Of a stretch of DNA of 60,870 nt, positions 29,888 to 40,941 are shown in pieces (the stretch's first letter is position 1; each line of letters starts with the position of its first letter). Location: positions 2,983,414 through 3,044,283 of the forward strand of contig NC_090613.1 of NCBI RefSeq assembly GCF_004359215.1, given 5' to 3'. The notes below the pieces were generated by a model that saw only the letters and a list, made by a program, of their open reading frames with translations, was not told the origin of the DNA and did not search any database. The position numbers were made by a program, and so were the translations under genes. Source of the stretch: Bremia lactucae. Lineage: Eukaryota; Oomycota; Peronosporomycetes; Peronosporales; Peronosporaceae.

Positions 29888-30418
29888 TGTAACTGGCTAA
29901 AGTTGCCCTAATGTTACACAGTCCCCGTTAAATACACTTGGTGTACTCAAGGGGATGGTCAATTTCTTAAATAAAGTAATTAGACCCACCACTTGAGTGT
30001 GGTTCACATTTGTGACCAACCCTTGTGTATGTGATGCACATAGGTGCATTCACATTAGGAGGGATGTCGCCTAGCGTCATCCGTTACGCGAGATATATAG
30101 AGATACGCTCGCAAAACATATTAGTGTAATCAATAGAGATGACAGTTCAATTTGGTAAAAATTGGAATTTATATTTAATGCGATTATATTTAAATCGGTC
30201 TCAAACTACTTTCTACTTATCAAGTGCGCACGAGGAGTCGAATCACCGCTCCCGTGACGACACGTTTACCAGAGTACCTAGTGCGTTGGATGAGGTCGCT
30301 AAGGCGCCCACCACAATTACCTCACGGCACACGAAATTAGACGGTCAAACAGCTTCTCCGCTGCGCTAGGGTGTGTGCTTAAGTAGAGCGTGCCCCCATA
30401 AAGACTTGCCCACCTACA
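29888..30418 (+). repeat. family B LTR
   Basis: It begins TGTAACTGGCTAAAGTTGCC, preceded by a purine tract (29873-29886), and ends TTGCCCACCTACA. At 531 bp it is close in length to 51361-51893. It is a 3' LTR: no primer site follows. Confidence 0.8.
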
Positions 30419-30428
30419 ACTTTCAACT

Positions 30429-30642
30429 TAAGAAGTGCGCACGTGAAGACGGATTACCGCTTCCGTGACGACACTTGTACTAAAGTACTTAGCTCGTTGG
30501 GTGAGGTCGCTTAGGGGCCCACCAACAATCTCACTGCACGTGTGAGAAGACGGTCAAACCGCCTTCTCACTGTGCCTAAAGGTGTGTGCGTAAGTAGAGC
30601 GTGGCTGCTATAGTAGCACCTGTCTACACCCACCCTTGTGTC
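30429..30642 (+). repeat. tandem extra copy of the 3' part of the family B LTR
   Basis: Repeats 30213-30418 (GTGCGCACG...GAGACGGATTACCGCT, then GGGTGAGGTCGCT and CCCACCA, ending CTACA) with many substitutions. Weaker LTR-like similarity (CACCCTTGTGT, TTATATTTAAT) may continue to about 30800. Confidence 0.6.
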
Positions 30643-30799
30643 TTAATGTGCTTTCGCATTTAAGGGGATCAAGACATCATCTGCGATTTAAAAAAGTAAG
30701 CTCGCCATGCAGGAATACACATCTACAGATGGCATCCAATCATTGGATAAAGTTTATATTTAATTACATTTGGTTTAAATATATTTCCCTAGTCGAACG

Positions 30800-32288
30800 T
30801 GAATAAAACAGTGTCTAGTTTTAATCTAGCCACATCATTTGTCAAAAGGATCCAAAAAGACGAGTGAAGGTATTCTACTTTCATACTTCACTCCTACTTA
30901 GTGGCTTGCACTTCATTTGCTGCATCATTGGGGACAAAATAATACTTTTATTGTTGCCTAAATTGTTTATCGGGCATATAAATCTAAAATTCCCTTGCGG
31001 ATCTCCAATATCAATGACGCTATTATAGGATACTTCTTGTCCTCAAAACTGCATCTCATGCTTTACGCGCAAGTAAAAATATCGTTTGCCTTGCAAAAGG
31101 ATATATGGAGCTTTGATTTCTCGTGGTGAAGCGTGTGTCGACACAATATTGGTTAAAACGCAACTTTTTAAAATGGCTGTGTCATCACTCCCGGGGCTAA
31201 CTATATTTTGGTGTTGTCGCATGGTGTTAAGTCATCTGGTCGCTCAATCGTCGCATGAATACCCAATTTTCTCTTCCAGATGATTTCAATTATCGATGAG
31301 CGTGATGTATATATTTGAAATTTCGTTTCTGCAGCTGGTGGTAAAAACATGGTCTTAATTAATCTGAACTTTTTTCCAGCTCAATGCTTGCGATGCGAAA
31401 TAACGCATGAATGTCGCATCCATTTCCGAACAGTCCAAGAAAGTTGCTGGAAGTTTTTTTTACGGCATCTCGATTAGTTGTCGGCTTGCTTCCGATATTG
31501 TGACCACAGCAATTGTTGAGCTTGTACAATGGTTCGATATGACATTACTTTATATCTTAATGGCGCAATGAGTCTATTAAATACCTAAGCACGTGATATT
31601 GGCTGCAAAATATTCAATATGTTGTGCTTTGTCTTATTTGTTAAGCAAACGTGTCGTTAATTTTCGTGCAAAAAGAAGCCATCATATTTATATGAATCAG
31701 ATGCCGGCTCTATTTGTCGCAACGAAAAAGTCAAGATTTCCACGTGTCCTACGCTAAAAGGCTTTATCTCCGTCCAGGAACGGGAGGATGTCGTCCCGCT
31801 CACGTCTTGTCCATAAAAGTGGATTCGCGCATGCCAGCGCATCACGTTATCCGCTCGTTCTTTTTTTAAGAAACTTCGGTTGGGGGAGGCACAAATTGCT
31901 AAACAGTGACATTCTTGTATGATAAACAGGACTGTCATGTCTACTCTTTATCTATCATAAGATATTTATTGCCCGATAGCCACTGCAAACTAACAAAGCC
32001 TATGGTCACCGCACAGTCAGGTCCCCCATTCTATTTCAAGCAAGATAAATGGTATTGGATCTTCCACCTGATCGGAGTTTTTCGAAAGTCTCGTTATATT
32101 AGCTCATACTTGCTATTGTTAGCGTCACTATCCCTTACAACTTGCATAAAAAATCTAATCTTTTTCGCATTAGGTCTACTGCGACAAGGCTACCACCACT
32201 TCATTGGTGGCAATCGATTGCATGACTCGTCTAATTTTAATTTTTGTTTTCAAGAGACCGCTACAGTTTTAATTGGAGCGAGTCATTA
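30800..32288. other. stretch without recognised gene or transposon
   Basis: AT-rich. A minus-strand stretch at about 31040-31190 is open and protein-like (TAILKSCVLTNIVSTHASP, APYILLQGKRYFYLRVKHE) but lacks a start and matches no family I know. It could be a decayed gene. The 93-codon minus frame at 31657-31938 is not convincing. Confidence 0.35.
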
Positions 32289-32297
32289 TCATTTTGC
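32289..32297 (+). promoter_or_regulatory. possible oomycete initiator (Inr-like) element
   Basis: TCATTTTGC lies 54-46 bp before the effector ATG. Oomycete core promoters often have TCATTYY near the transcription start with a following CAWTTT-type block; only the first part fits, and the downstream block is weak. Confidence 0.35.
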
Positions 32298-32342
32298 TTC
32301 CGTCTCAGTAAGATCTCTTTCTTTCTTATTTCAACGAGCGAC

Positions 32343-32768
32343 ATGGTGCGTATGCTCCTGATTAGCAGTATTTTTGTGTCTGCGATTTCCCTCGGAGATT
32401 CGAGTGCTTTCCTCGTAGCCGCTAATATAGAGCAGGAAATGCGTGACACAATCCCAGTCGCGCCAGTTGCTAGATACCTGAAAGCTGGAGAACTGCGCAA
32501 ATCTGCGAAATCTGAGGAGAGAATGTTTTCCAGCTCCAAACTATTCAAATTCTCCAAAGAAGACGAGAAGTTGTTCCAAGAAGCCGCGAAAGAGATTACT
32601 GATACAGCTTCAACCGCAAAAGGAGCTACAAGCAAATCAGAGACTGTAAAAAGAGAGATAGACCCAGTTGAAAAAACAATGGCAGCAAAAAGAAGAAAAA
32701 GAGCCGATGCAAGAAAGAGAATAGATCTTGAAAATGGCATGGAAAAGCTCAATACAGATGACAACTAA
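32343..32768 (+). CDS. candidate secreted RxLR-like effector
   Basis: Intact 141-codon single-exon gene. Residues 1-22 form a signal peptide (hydrophobic LLISSIFVSAISL, cleavage likely after DSSA). R44-Y-L-K47 is an RxLR-like motif with Lys for the last Arg, and S57-E-E-R60 supplies the EER motif at the usual distance. The C-terminal domain (61-141) is charged, Cys-free and helical, without an obvious WY fold, and ends in a bipartite basic cluster (KRRKR 116-120, RKR 124-126) that resembles a nuclear localisation signal. In the family such proteins are secreted by the pathogen and act inside plant cells; a nuclear target is inferred. It sits alone in an AT-rich stretch between retroelements, as effectors often do. 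RxLK could also be a chance match. Confidence 0.65.
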   Translation: MVRMLLISSIFVSAISLGDSSAFLVAANIEQEMRDTIPVAPVARYLKAGELRKSAKSEERMFSSSKLFKFSKEDEKLFQEAAKEITDTASTAKGATSKSETVKREIDPVEKTMAAKRRKRADARKRIDLENGMEKLNTDDN

Positions 32769-33000
32769 AAGGATAATACAAACAACAATGATGCTACGTA
32801 ATTTAATGTTGATGTATTAATTAAATCTGTAAGCGTCAAATTTTACTTGACATTTAAAAGCTATTGAAGTAGTACACTCCGAATTATTTCTGGTTGTCAA
32901 TTTCGTCAATTTGTTAATTGCGCTGGAGCATATGTTAGGTGAATACGGGGTAATTTCTTAAAGGCATTCAGGTCATATTTAAAAAGCCCTGTAAGTACAT
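32769..33000. other. 3' flank of the effector gene
   Basis: AT-rich, no frame. Nothing recognised before the LTR fragment at 33001. Confidence 0.4.
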
Positions 33001-33207
33001 TGTAATGGTGTTTCCGTTTCATAAATATTATTTTCGGTAAGAGGAATAATAAATACGATTTCCTTTAAGAGAAAATCAATAGATTTTTTGGTCTTTTATC
33101 AAATTCGACTTAACAGTTCCAATATTACCAATTTTGGTAATATTGACGCGATAAGACAGTGATTCTTTTAATTGGTTGATTTTAGTTTGAATCAACCGAT
33201 CTACACG
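33001..33207 (+). repeat. A'-type LTR fragment
   Basis: It starts TGTAATGGTGTTTCCGTTTC and shares ATTTTGGTAATATTGACGYR and TTAATTGGTTGATTT with 10198-10441. It is cut by the LTR at 33208. Confidence 0.6.
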
Positions 33208-33645
33208 TGTAACGGGGTGTATCGTTACAAGAAAATTAACACTTTAAGGTTGTTAATTGTATATTATCTAAAAGGTAGAGAATATTTGGAGAATATATCT
33301 TTACGTGGTAATTTCCTAAAAGCTTATCTATTGGTAGATATACACCATTATATCTACTTTCTCCGCGGTCCAGTCAGCGCTGGACGCACGCAAAAGAAAA
33401 AGACAGATAAGACTTCATTACATGTTTTGTATTAGTTTAAAATTAATTTAGTACTTAATAGACAGAAGCAGAAGAACTTAATTATATTAAATACGGTTTT
33501 ATCAACCTCTTTTAAGCAAGTGCTATAAAGAGAGTCTTCCTTTGCACGTACTAGGTGCGTGAACTGACGTGAGGCACCACTCGCACCGAGGCAGTGCGAA
33601 GTGGACTTTTATTGAAACAGTACAAGTCAGTAGTGCTCCGTTACA
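33208..33645 (+). repeat. family A LTR, subtype II (5' LTR)
   Basis: TGTAACGGGGTGTATCG ... GTGCTCCGTTACA, then the primer site CCTGGTAGCACTTTGTAG (33646-33663). Middle CCGCGGTCCAGTCAGCGC, unlike its partner LTR at 40942. Confidence 0.9.
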
Positions 33646-33699
33646 CCTGGTAGCACTTTGTAGTTCGTCCGTTTCGCGTGATAGCTACTCCTTTCTAAG

Positions 33700-34798
33700 T
33701 GACATAGAAAGGAGTGCGGTCAAACGAATGAGTTCGACCGTAGGGAACGATGCCATCTTGGCCATGCTGTCCGATTTTGACAAAGATGCCCTCTATTTAT
33801 CATCGCCAAGTTCATACACATGAACATGACGAGGCGAAGGAGAAGGTAGCCTTGCTTAATCCGCAAGGCTCTCAACAGGCAGAATTGTTGAGGTTACAAC
33901 AAGTACAGAACCCTGTACCTGGGATGACGCACACGCGTCGTCCGGAAACCTGAAAGATTGACATCTCTAAGTATAGGGGAGTCGAAGAAGACTCTCTCTT
34001 GAGATGGTTTGTCGAGTTGGACGATGCATTAAGGGCACGTCACATCGTCGACGAGCAAATGCAAGTCGCATTCGCTCAATCAGATTAGGCAGGTCGCTCC
34101 AAAACTTGGGCATTGAGCCTTACGTTGCGCGACCCATACGTCTTTGGGTCGCTATAGGCTTTTAAAGCCCGGCTCAAACAGACGTTTGAACCGCCAAGGG
34201 CTGAGTTCAGAGCTCGTTCAGAGCTTCTGAAACTTAAGCAAGGCAAGCGTGATGTTCACGCATATTTTCAGCACATACGACTCTTAGCGAGTTGTATAAC
34301 AAATAACATAGTCCAAGAACACACGTTGATTACGGTGTTCATGCAAGGTCTTACGGATGGTCCCGTAAAGACCCACCTGTTCCGCTTGGGACTGGATACG
34401 CTTCAAGAAGCAACATCCGTTGCGGAATAGAAGGATTTTAAGCTTGAGACAGGCTTAAGCTAGTTCGTCATCGTATCGTCCTCCATGACGACACGATTTA
34501 GGAAGTCCAGAGCACATGGACCTCTCTTACATCGAAAGCGAGAGACCTCGCTTTTCAAACAACAAGCGATTGCAGAAAAATGCAATCGCTGTCAAAAGTT
34601 AGGACACTATGCTAATAATCGTAGTGCTTCACGCCCAGTACCGAGAGGTACTGACCATAAATATGGACCTAATGCAAAAAGGGCAACGGTCGCGGATCCG
34701 ACGTTGTTGCGAAATCGCAACAGCGAGGCGGACCGCCAAAAAATGGACGGGGTCAGCAGGGGCGCAACGCCCTACTGATCCAGCAACCTCAAGAGAAT
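33700..34798 (+). pseudogene. family A gag (33.2-kb element)
   Basis: Order as in 16111-17250: the N-terminal helix region (SVERMSSTVGNDAI-like, 33715-33770), KVALLNPQGSQQAELLRLQQ (glutamine where the other copy has a stop), and the core with DISKYRGVEEDSLLRW and LKLKQGKRDVHAYFQHIR (34225-34280). The zinc knuckle reads C-N-R-C-Q-K-L-G-H-Y-A with the last Cys replaced by Arg. From 34675 on it is identical to the 15.6-kb copy. Stops at about 33951, 34087 and 34156. Confidence 0.75.
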
Positions 34799-36153
34799 TT
34801 GCAAATGACTAAAGTTGCTCCAGACACACAATCATTATGTGTCTCTGCACCTAAAGATGAGGAATCCCTCATCACCTTAAAGCTATATGTGACAATTGAT
34901 TTGTCACTCAGAGCCCTAGTGGACTGCGGAGCGTCGAATAACTTTATTTGTCGCCAGTCACTAGAGGGTCGTAGGCTCAAAAATGTTGAGTGCGACATCC
35001 CTCCAACGAAGATGGCGGTGCGTCTAGCGATAGGCGCATCGATAACAGTGATAAAACGTGTAGTAATTTCACTATACGTTAAGAGAATTACATTATGATG
35101 ATGATTTAATCGTACTGGATTTGAATGACAAATGTGATGTCATCCTAGGATTACCTTGGCTCAGGAAATAACGAGCCAAGGATCAGCTGGCAGCATTGAT
35201 CCGTAAAGATACCTGCCACTTTTTCATCAGATCGCCATCTGATGAATGTCTTGGAGCGTCCACAAGCGTGTGGATGTACTACGAGTGAGTGCGATGGCCT
35301 CACTTGTGGTATGGTCGTTAGTACAACTGCACAAGATCACAGTGTGAATACTTATCACACTGTGGAGTCAGCTGCCGGCGGCTGTGCAAATGCTCAGGAA
35401 GCGCCGAAGGTCCACAGCTCGAAGAAGGCGAGTGGATTGAGACATGAATGTACGCGTGGCGGGCGACATTTAAGAAGTATACCGGTTGCCCCAAAGGGAC
35501 AACACGATGATCCTAGGTCGAGAAGAGAGTCGATCGTAGAGGACCCGACTGTGATAGCGCAACTACACTCGGAAGACGTTGAGGCAAGAGGTCCCCACGT
35601 ACTTGAGGAGAAATCTCCTCAAATACTTGAAGGATCTAGACTTCAAGATCTCGAGGGATTAATCCCTTGGCAGCCTGTGGATAAATCCCAGGAAGAAACC
35701 GAGACATTAAATGTCTTGGTTGATAACGGTTCGAGAGTAGGTGCTTCTACTCCTGATTTGTATGCGCCTCCGAAGTTAACTTCGGAGATCACTCAATTAC
35801 CAACCCTAGAACCTAAGCCGTTCTTGAGATATCTGCAGTGTGGGAAAATCAAGCAGATCTGCGTACTCATCACAAAGAACGATTACGTAACCGACATTCG
35901 GTCAGCGGTAATTTTTGTAGAGAACGAATAGATTCTCAGCAGCTCATCGATGAGCGAAAGTGTCCTCGAAGGAAAGTCTCGGATTGACAGATCTACTTCT
36001 CAATCCTGGGAGTCACGCAAGGCAAATCCCTTATACAAGTATTTGATTGAATTCAGGGATGTATTCCCTAAAACAGTTCCATGCAAGTTGCCTAAGATAA
36101 AGGTACTCGACATAAGATCGAGCTCAAACCGGACTCGAAGTACTGTGTCATAA
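34799..36153 (+). pseudogene. family A protease and linker, duplicate of 17263-18617
   Basis: Base-for-base the same as 17263-18617 as far as I can read, including the frameshifts between protease (DCGAS triplet), linker and RT entry and a run of nine C at 36240-36248. Flanking parts of the two elements differ, so the identity is confined to 34675-36395. Confidence 0.75.
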
Positions 36154-37008
36154 AACAGGGGCCACTGCCTCGTGAACAAGTACTTGCGATCGATAAATTC
36201 TTTACCGATCGAGTAAAAGCGGGCCATGTAAGGAAGTCACCCCCCCCCACATAGCTCTCTGACCTTCTGTGTACGAAAGGCCACAGGAGGGTGGCGGTTA
36301 GTGCATGCATTTAACAAACTGAATGCTGCAACGGTACCGGCTCAAACGCCGATACCGAGAAAAGACGTCATCATAGATGGTATCTCTAAGAGTACTATCT
36401 TTTTGTCTAAGGATCTGATGGATGGGTTCTATCCAATCCTTATGCGTGAACGGAACATCCCGTACACAGCAGTAAGCACTCCCAGTGGGATGCTCTGGGA
36501 ATGGCTAGTATTGCCACAGGGGCTTAGTAACGCCCCTGCAACATTCAACAGATGTGTAACACTTCTGTTGAGACCGGTGCGAGAATTTGAATTGAGTTAT
36601 TCCGACGATGTATTCGTCCATAGCCGAGCCATGGACGGAAAGACGGACGTGGAAGCTCATAAAACTAACGTTCGTCAAGTTCTTACACTTGTGCGAAAGC
36701 ATGAGTTGTACGCAAATCTCAAAAAGTGTATGTTCGCTGCAAGCGAAATACCACTTCTTGGGTGCATCGTCGGTAAACACGGCGTGCGCCCTGAGCCCGA
36801 AAAGATCAAGGCAATTACCGGCTGGCCAATTCCAGTCGATGTCAAGGGACTCAGAATGTTCCTTGGATTAGCGGCGTACTTGCACAAGTACTCACGCAAG
36901 TATGCGGAGATGACAGCTCATCCCTCTCGTCTCTTGAAAAAAAAAACGAGAAACGGCTATGGAACGCTGATTGTCAGCGTTCGTTTGAAGACATCAAGCA
37001 AAGCTTGA
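36154..37008 (+). CDS. family A reverse transcriptase (best-preserved copy)
   Basis: Open from 36301 to 37008 (235 codons). Visible parts: HAFNKLNAATVPAQTPIPRK, the DLMDGFY motif (catalytic Asp), SGMLWEWLVLPQGLSNAPA, the palm ELSYSDDVFVHSRAM (Y-S-D-D), ELYANLKKCMFAASEIPLLG, then the connection GLAAYLHKYSRKYAEM. A frameshift in an A9 run near 36940-36948 throws it out of frame before RNase H. N-terminal fingers upstream of 36301 are interrupted by a stop. It synthesises element DNA when intact; the polyprotein here is broken. Confidence 0.7.
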
Positions 37009-37969
37009 TGCGACCGCCCATATTGGCGATTGCAGATCAAGACAGACCATTCATGTGGTCTGTGACGCCAGCGATTTCGCAATCGGCTGTGCAATTATGC
37101 AATACGATACAGATGGCGCGGATCGCGTCGTCTGTCACCAATCGCGTCAGCTGCAACCAGCTGAGCGCAATTACCCAGTGCATGACAAGGAACGCCTTGC
37201 CATGAAATATGCACTGGCTAAATTAAGGGTCTATCTCCTCGGAGATAGACCGTTCATCGTATATACGGACCATCCGTCATTACGCACAGCCGTAAATAGC
37301 CCACACCTCTCGCAAAGAATGACGAGGTGGCTATCCTTCTTCGCGGAGTATAACTTCTCCGTCGAATACAAACCAGAACGACTTAATGTCGTCGCTGATG
37401 CGTTATCACGCCGACCCGATTTCGAGTCAGCTTTCCCCTCCAACAGTGAAAGTGATCTTACTGTTGCGATACTCACTACGAGTGTTCCGTCATCAACCTT
37501 AGTTGATGACATAAAAAAAGCCTATAAAGAAGATAAGGACCTTCTATGTTTGATATATCATTTATTGAAACCATCCGATAAATATTTTAAAGATCTACCG
37601 GCTTTATATCGATCGTTATCCGATCGATACACAACACGTAACGGCTTATTGTATTACACAGCCGTTACCGGCGACACTCCACGTATCGTCGTCCCAACTC
37701 ACAATAATTTGCGCTTGCGCATCATGTATGAGTGTCACGATGCTTCAACAAGTGGACATCGTGGACGTGAGAAAACTTACTTCACAGTAAGTTGCTACTT
37801 TTACTGGCCCCGCCAGTATCAGTTTGTGCGCAAGTACATTCGTGCTTGCGAGGTATGTCAACGGGTGAAGCCTAGCCCTTCATCCCGTGCACCTCTTCAA
37901 CCTCAACCACTATGGACTTCGCCTTCGGATTGCTCGAAGACGACCACAATGGAATCCTTGATTTTGTAG
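37009..37969 (+). CDS. family A RNase H and integrase zinc domain
   Basis: The 304-codon open frame (37055-37969) carries RNase H with VCDASDFAIGCAIM (Asp), HDKERLAMKYALAKLRVYLL (Glu) and FIVYTDHPSLRT (Asp), then LNVVADALSRRPDFE. The integrase N-terminus follows: YECHDAS...GHRGREKT and RACEVCQRVKP give the HHCC zinc ligands. A frameshift near 37905 (a short deletion in the PAECWQSVSV region) separates it from the core. Confidence 0.75.
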
Positions 37970-38247
37970 ACAGATTCAGCAAGATGGTACATCTTGCTGC
38001 GATACCAGAGTCGATTACGGCTCCGGGTTGTGCCCGTGTCTTTATCGACACGGTATTCAAACATTATGGGTTACCCCGTGAACTGGTCTCGGATAGAGAT
38101 CCAAGATTCACGGCGGAGTTCTGGCAAATCGTGTTCCGACCTCTCGGAACACGGCTGACCATGTCAACATCCGATCACCTAGAAATGGATGGTCAAACAG
38201 AACGCGTAAATCGCGTCCTCGAAGAGATACTTCGAGGTTACGTCTAA
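37912..38247 (+). CDS. family A integrase catalytic core
   Basis: The 111-codon open frame contains the three acidic residues of the retroviral integrase core: MDFAFGLLEDD (first Asp), LVSDRDPRFTAEFW (second Asp) and DGQTERVNRVLEEI (Glu, about 35 residues after the second Asp). It stops at a TAA (38246) where other copies read on to EFAINNSVHA. It is the only copy here with an undamaged D,D-35-E set in one frame. Confidence 0.75.
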   Translation: MDFAFGLLEDDHNGILDFVDRFSKMVHLAAIPESITAPGCARVFIDTVFKHYGLPRELVSDRDPRFTAEFWQIVFRPLGTRLTMSTSDHLEMDGQTERVNRVLEEILRGYV

Positions 38248-39470
38248 TCGTATCCGAATTGGAGCGAGTTGTTACCGATGGTCGAATTCGCCATCAATAA
38301 TTCGGTGCATGCGTCTACAACGCATACACCCTTCTTCGTGAATGGCTTACGCCATCCTCGCATACCCACCCTATAAGAGGGATCCTATAATTTAAGGGGG
38401 GACTCGCACGAGCAGAACCATTTCTGGCTCATGCTCATCATCACGCGTCGAATTTACCAAAGACGCGAAGGCTGTCGATGTCGAAGCAATCGACATCGAA
38501 GATGAGACAACTCTCATGACAGTGCGCACAAATTGCACTGAAAAAGACAAAACAAATGAGTCAGCAGAGGAATTTCTGCTGACTCGAGAATCATAAATCC
38601 GGTTCGTTCAGGATTCCATTGCTAACGCAATAGACCGACAGAATAGGAATGCAGACAAACATGGAAGAGCAATTGTTCATTCATTTAACATTAATGATCT
38701 AGTGCTACTCTCTACGGTAAACCTACCAAAGCGTTTAGTCACTAATGTGGTAGCAGCTAAGTAATACCCAACTTCATTCGGCCATTCCGTGTACTGCATC
38801 AGAGAGGCATGCGTACACAATAGAATTGCCACGTAGGAGGCGAACGCATCCTACGTTTTACGTTGGTCGGCTCCGCCCGTACCATCAGTACGCGGCTTCT
38901 TCCGAGGACGGATTTGACCACCCTTTTCAAGAATCCCTAAAAAGATTCTTGTGATCGCGAACCAGATTCTCATGTTGAACCTGAAATTTTCATGCCGGTT
39001 CCGAATATCCTCGAAACTACGATGAGCTGACGACATCTCATTGCGAACAGCATGATACTTCCGTTCGTACTCCAACATGGGGTACGCACTCTTCGAACGG
39101 TCTTCCAACCGTTCGAAATGGTGAGCCTGCACCGTCTGCTTCAACGAGCGACGCTTGCTGCGCTCGTGGTCAAGTCCCTCCTTCAAATCATGGAGAACGT
39201 GATCGATTTTGTCGATCCTCGACATCAGATCTGACATACGGTTCGGATCTAATTTTCTTTTCTCCACCACAACCATTGGTCAAATCTCACGGTTATCAAC
39301 GTTTCCTTGTGAAACTATCCAAAACCACTGTGATGTGAAGAGGCAGCGAACGAGTTATCTAGTTCGCTGGCGCGGTTATCCACCTTCACAGGCCAGCTGA
39401 GAGCCTCGCTACCAGCTGATTGATGACGTCGTGGGCCTCGTCCGTCAGTATAAAGAGACCCATCCGATGG
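38248..39470 (+). pseudogene. family A integrase tail and chromodomain (33.2-kb element)
   Basis: Fragments: EFAINNSVHASTTHTPFF (38285-38340), NESAEEFLLTRES (about 38550-38595), a GPY/F region at about 38760-38900 with frame changes, and a chromodomain with DVKRQRTSYLVRWRGYPPS at 39335-39390. Nearly identical to 10980-12150. Confidence 0.7.
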
Positions 39471-40770
39471 TTCAGAAGGCCCATCGGAAAACACGCGCCC
39501 CTGGCGCATGTAAATCGATTGCAAAACGTCAATGGCATCACGCATCTCAATAGAGATGCGAGCCTTTTCCCAGGGCGAAAAAAGGGAATAGACATCCCCT
39601 TTTACTCGCTTCGTGTTGTAAAAAGAACACGGACAGGGATCACCCCACGTGAGGCATGGAAGCCCAGCCTCACGTGACAACCGATGCAATCTATACTTTG
39701 CACCGGCTGGAGTTCGTTTCTCAAACAACGCGAATCGCGTTAACTCTTTAAAGTCAGGCTTCGCGTCCAATGTCTTTAACATTGCAAATGAACGCGCTCC
39801 AGGCTTGCATAAGCGAGACTTTATCTCGCTTATTGTTGCCACTATACCATCGATACTTGAAAAAAGCATCGAGATAATAATCTTTCTCAGCGCAAAACTT
39901 CTTCGCAAGGCCATGAAGCTTTGTCGCAATAAATAAGAGATATTTGTTGTGAGGAGTAGTCTCTCCAGATAAGCTAATAATTAGCTGCTCGGGCAAAAAC
40001 CACGGCTTCTTCTCAGTGACAAGACGAAACATTTTAGTGTTCACGATCTTCTGAGTGGTACCCACTGAAGAATGGGTACCACAAGAGCTGTTATTACGAT
40101 GGCTTACACCATTGTCATCACCACGCACAATTCCAATAAATGTTTCTTACTTTCAATTTCAGATCTACTGCAGTCTCAATAAGTCACTATCTTTCTTCAC
40201 GTAGTCATTGAATAAACAGCAGAGGAAGGCCATTTCCTACTTTTACTCCAGAACTACTGCAGTCGCGAAAAAATCACTAATATCAACCAATGGATAAGCT
40301 CTTAGAGTATAACCGTTTGAAATAATAATCTCCAAATATTCTCTATTTTTTAGATAATATATTAATTATCAACCTTAAGTGTTAATTTCATGTAGCGATA
40401 CACCGTTACATCACCCCCACTTAAACGACAATCACGTATTGCGGGTGACGGCACGGAAGACGGTACTGGCGATGAGGAACCATCCTCATCGTCGGAATCG
40501 AACATGCTGTAGCATATGCTACCAGCACGTCTACTAGAATGAGCCCCCTCATTCGTAGGCTCATAGTCAGCCGCCTGACGATGATCAGGCGACTGTTTCA
40601 TTCTCCCCGAGTCGGTCGTTTCGTCCGACTAGCATTCGTAGTCGACCTCCAAAGAAAGGTCGTATTCAGGTGGTGAATCACCACGTGCACCCGCAACATC
40701 TAGTGTTGCGCGAGTGACAGATACTACGGCAGACGTTCCGTCTGCCGCAAGAGATAACAGTGCGTCATTA
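38851..40770 (-). pseudogene. aORF of the 33.2-kb element, interrupted
   Basis: Same architecture as 11590-13494: the N-terminal acidic part (40770-40433, with EVDYEC-stop-SDE and DSDDEDGSSS), an inverted LTR insert (40135-40432), and the conserved middle (40128-39754: EKKPWFLPEQLII, KDYYLDAFFKYRWY). Then come FKELTRFALFEKRTPAGAKY and LHRLSREAGLPCLTW (39929-39315). The coiled-coil-like C-terminus spans 39276-38851 (141 codons open: RIDKIDHVLHDLKEGL, ERLEDRSKSAY, EYERKYHAVRNEM). Each block is open over 100-200 codons. Function unknown. Confidence 0.55.
40135..40432 (-). repeat. inverted partial family A LTR inside the aORF
   Basis: Same insert and position as 12786-13083: on the minus strand a purine tract (AAGTGGGGGTGA), then the head TGTAACGGTGTATCGC. 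Confidence 0.65.
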
Positions 40771-40930
40771 AACGACAATCACTCTGACTGTCATTGGATG
40801 GAGCGATCACTTAGTTTAAAAGTGATATTGATTGGTCAGGACCATCATGTTAAATTCCATCGCATGAAGAACAAACTCATGGGGGTGTTGATAGTGCTGC
40901 GCCTTCGGCTGCGGTTCGTGCACCGCGGTT
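40767..40930 (-). repeat. small inversion just before the 3' purine tract
   Basis: Compared with 385-575, this 164-bp block is reversed: it starts TTAAACGACAATCACTCTGA and ends CGGTTCGTGCACCGCGG, whereas the 1-583 copy has the reverse complement in this place. The right edge falls in the purine tract (TTGGGAGGGG left of 40942 instead of AAGGGAGGGG). Confidence 0.7.
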
Positions 40931-40941
40931 GGGAGGGGTGA

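Noticed and set aside
31906..32361. 151-codon plus-strand frame upstream of the effector
   Set aside because: Begins at a TTG, no domain, overlaps the effector promoter and start; composition looks like AT-rich noise.
32261..32764. 167-codon minus-strand frame opposite the effector gene
   Set aside because: It mirrors the effector codons and has no homology or domain; the plus strand has the signal peptide and RxLR-EER layout.
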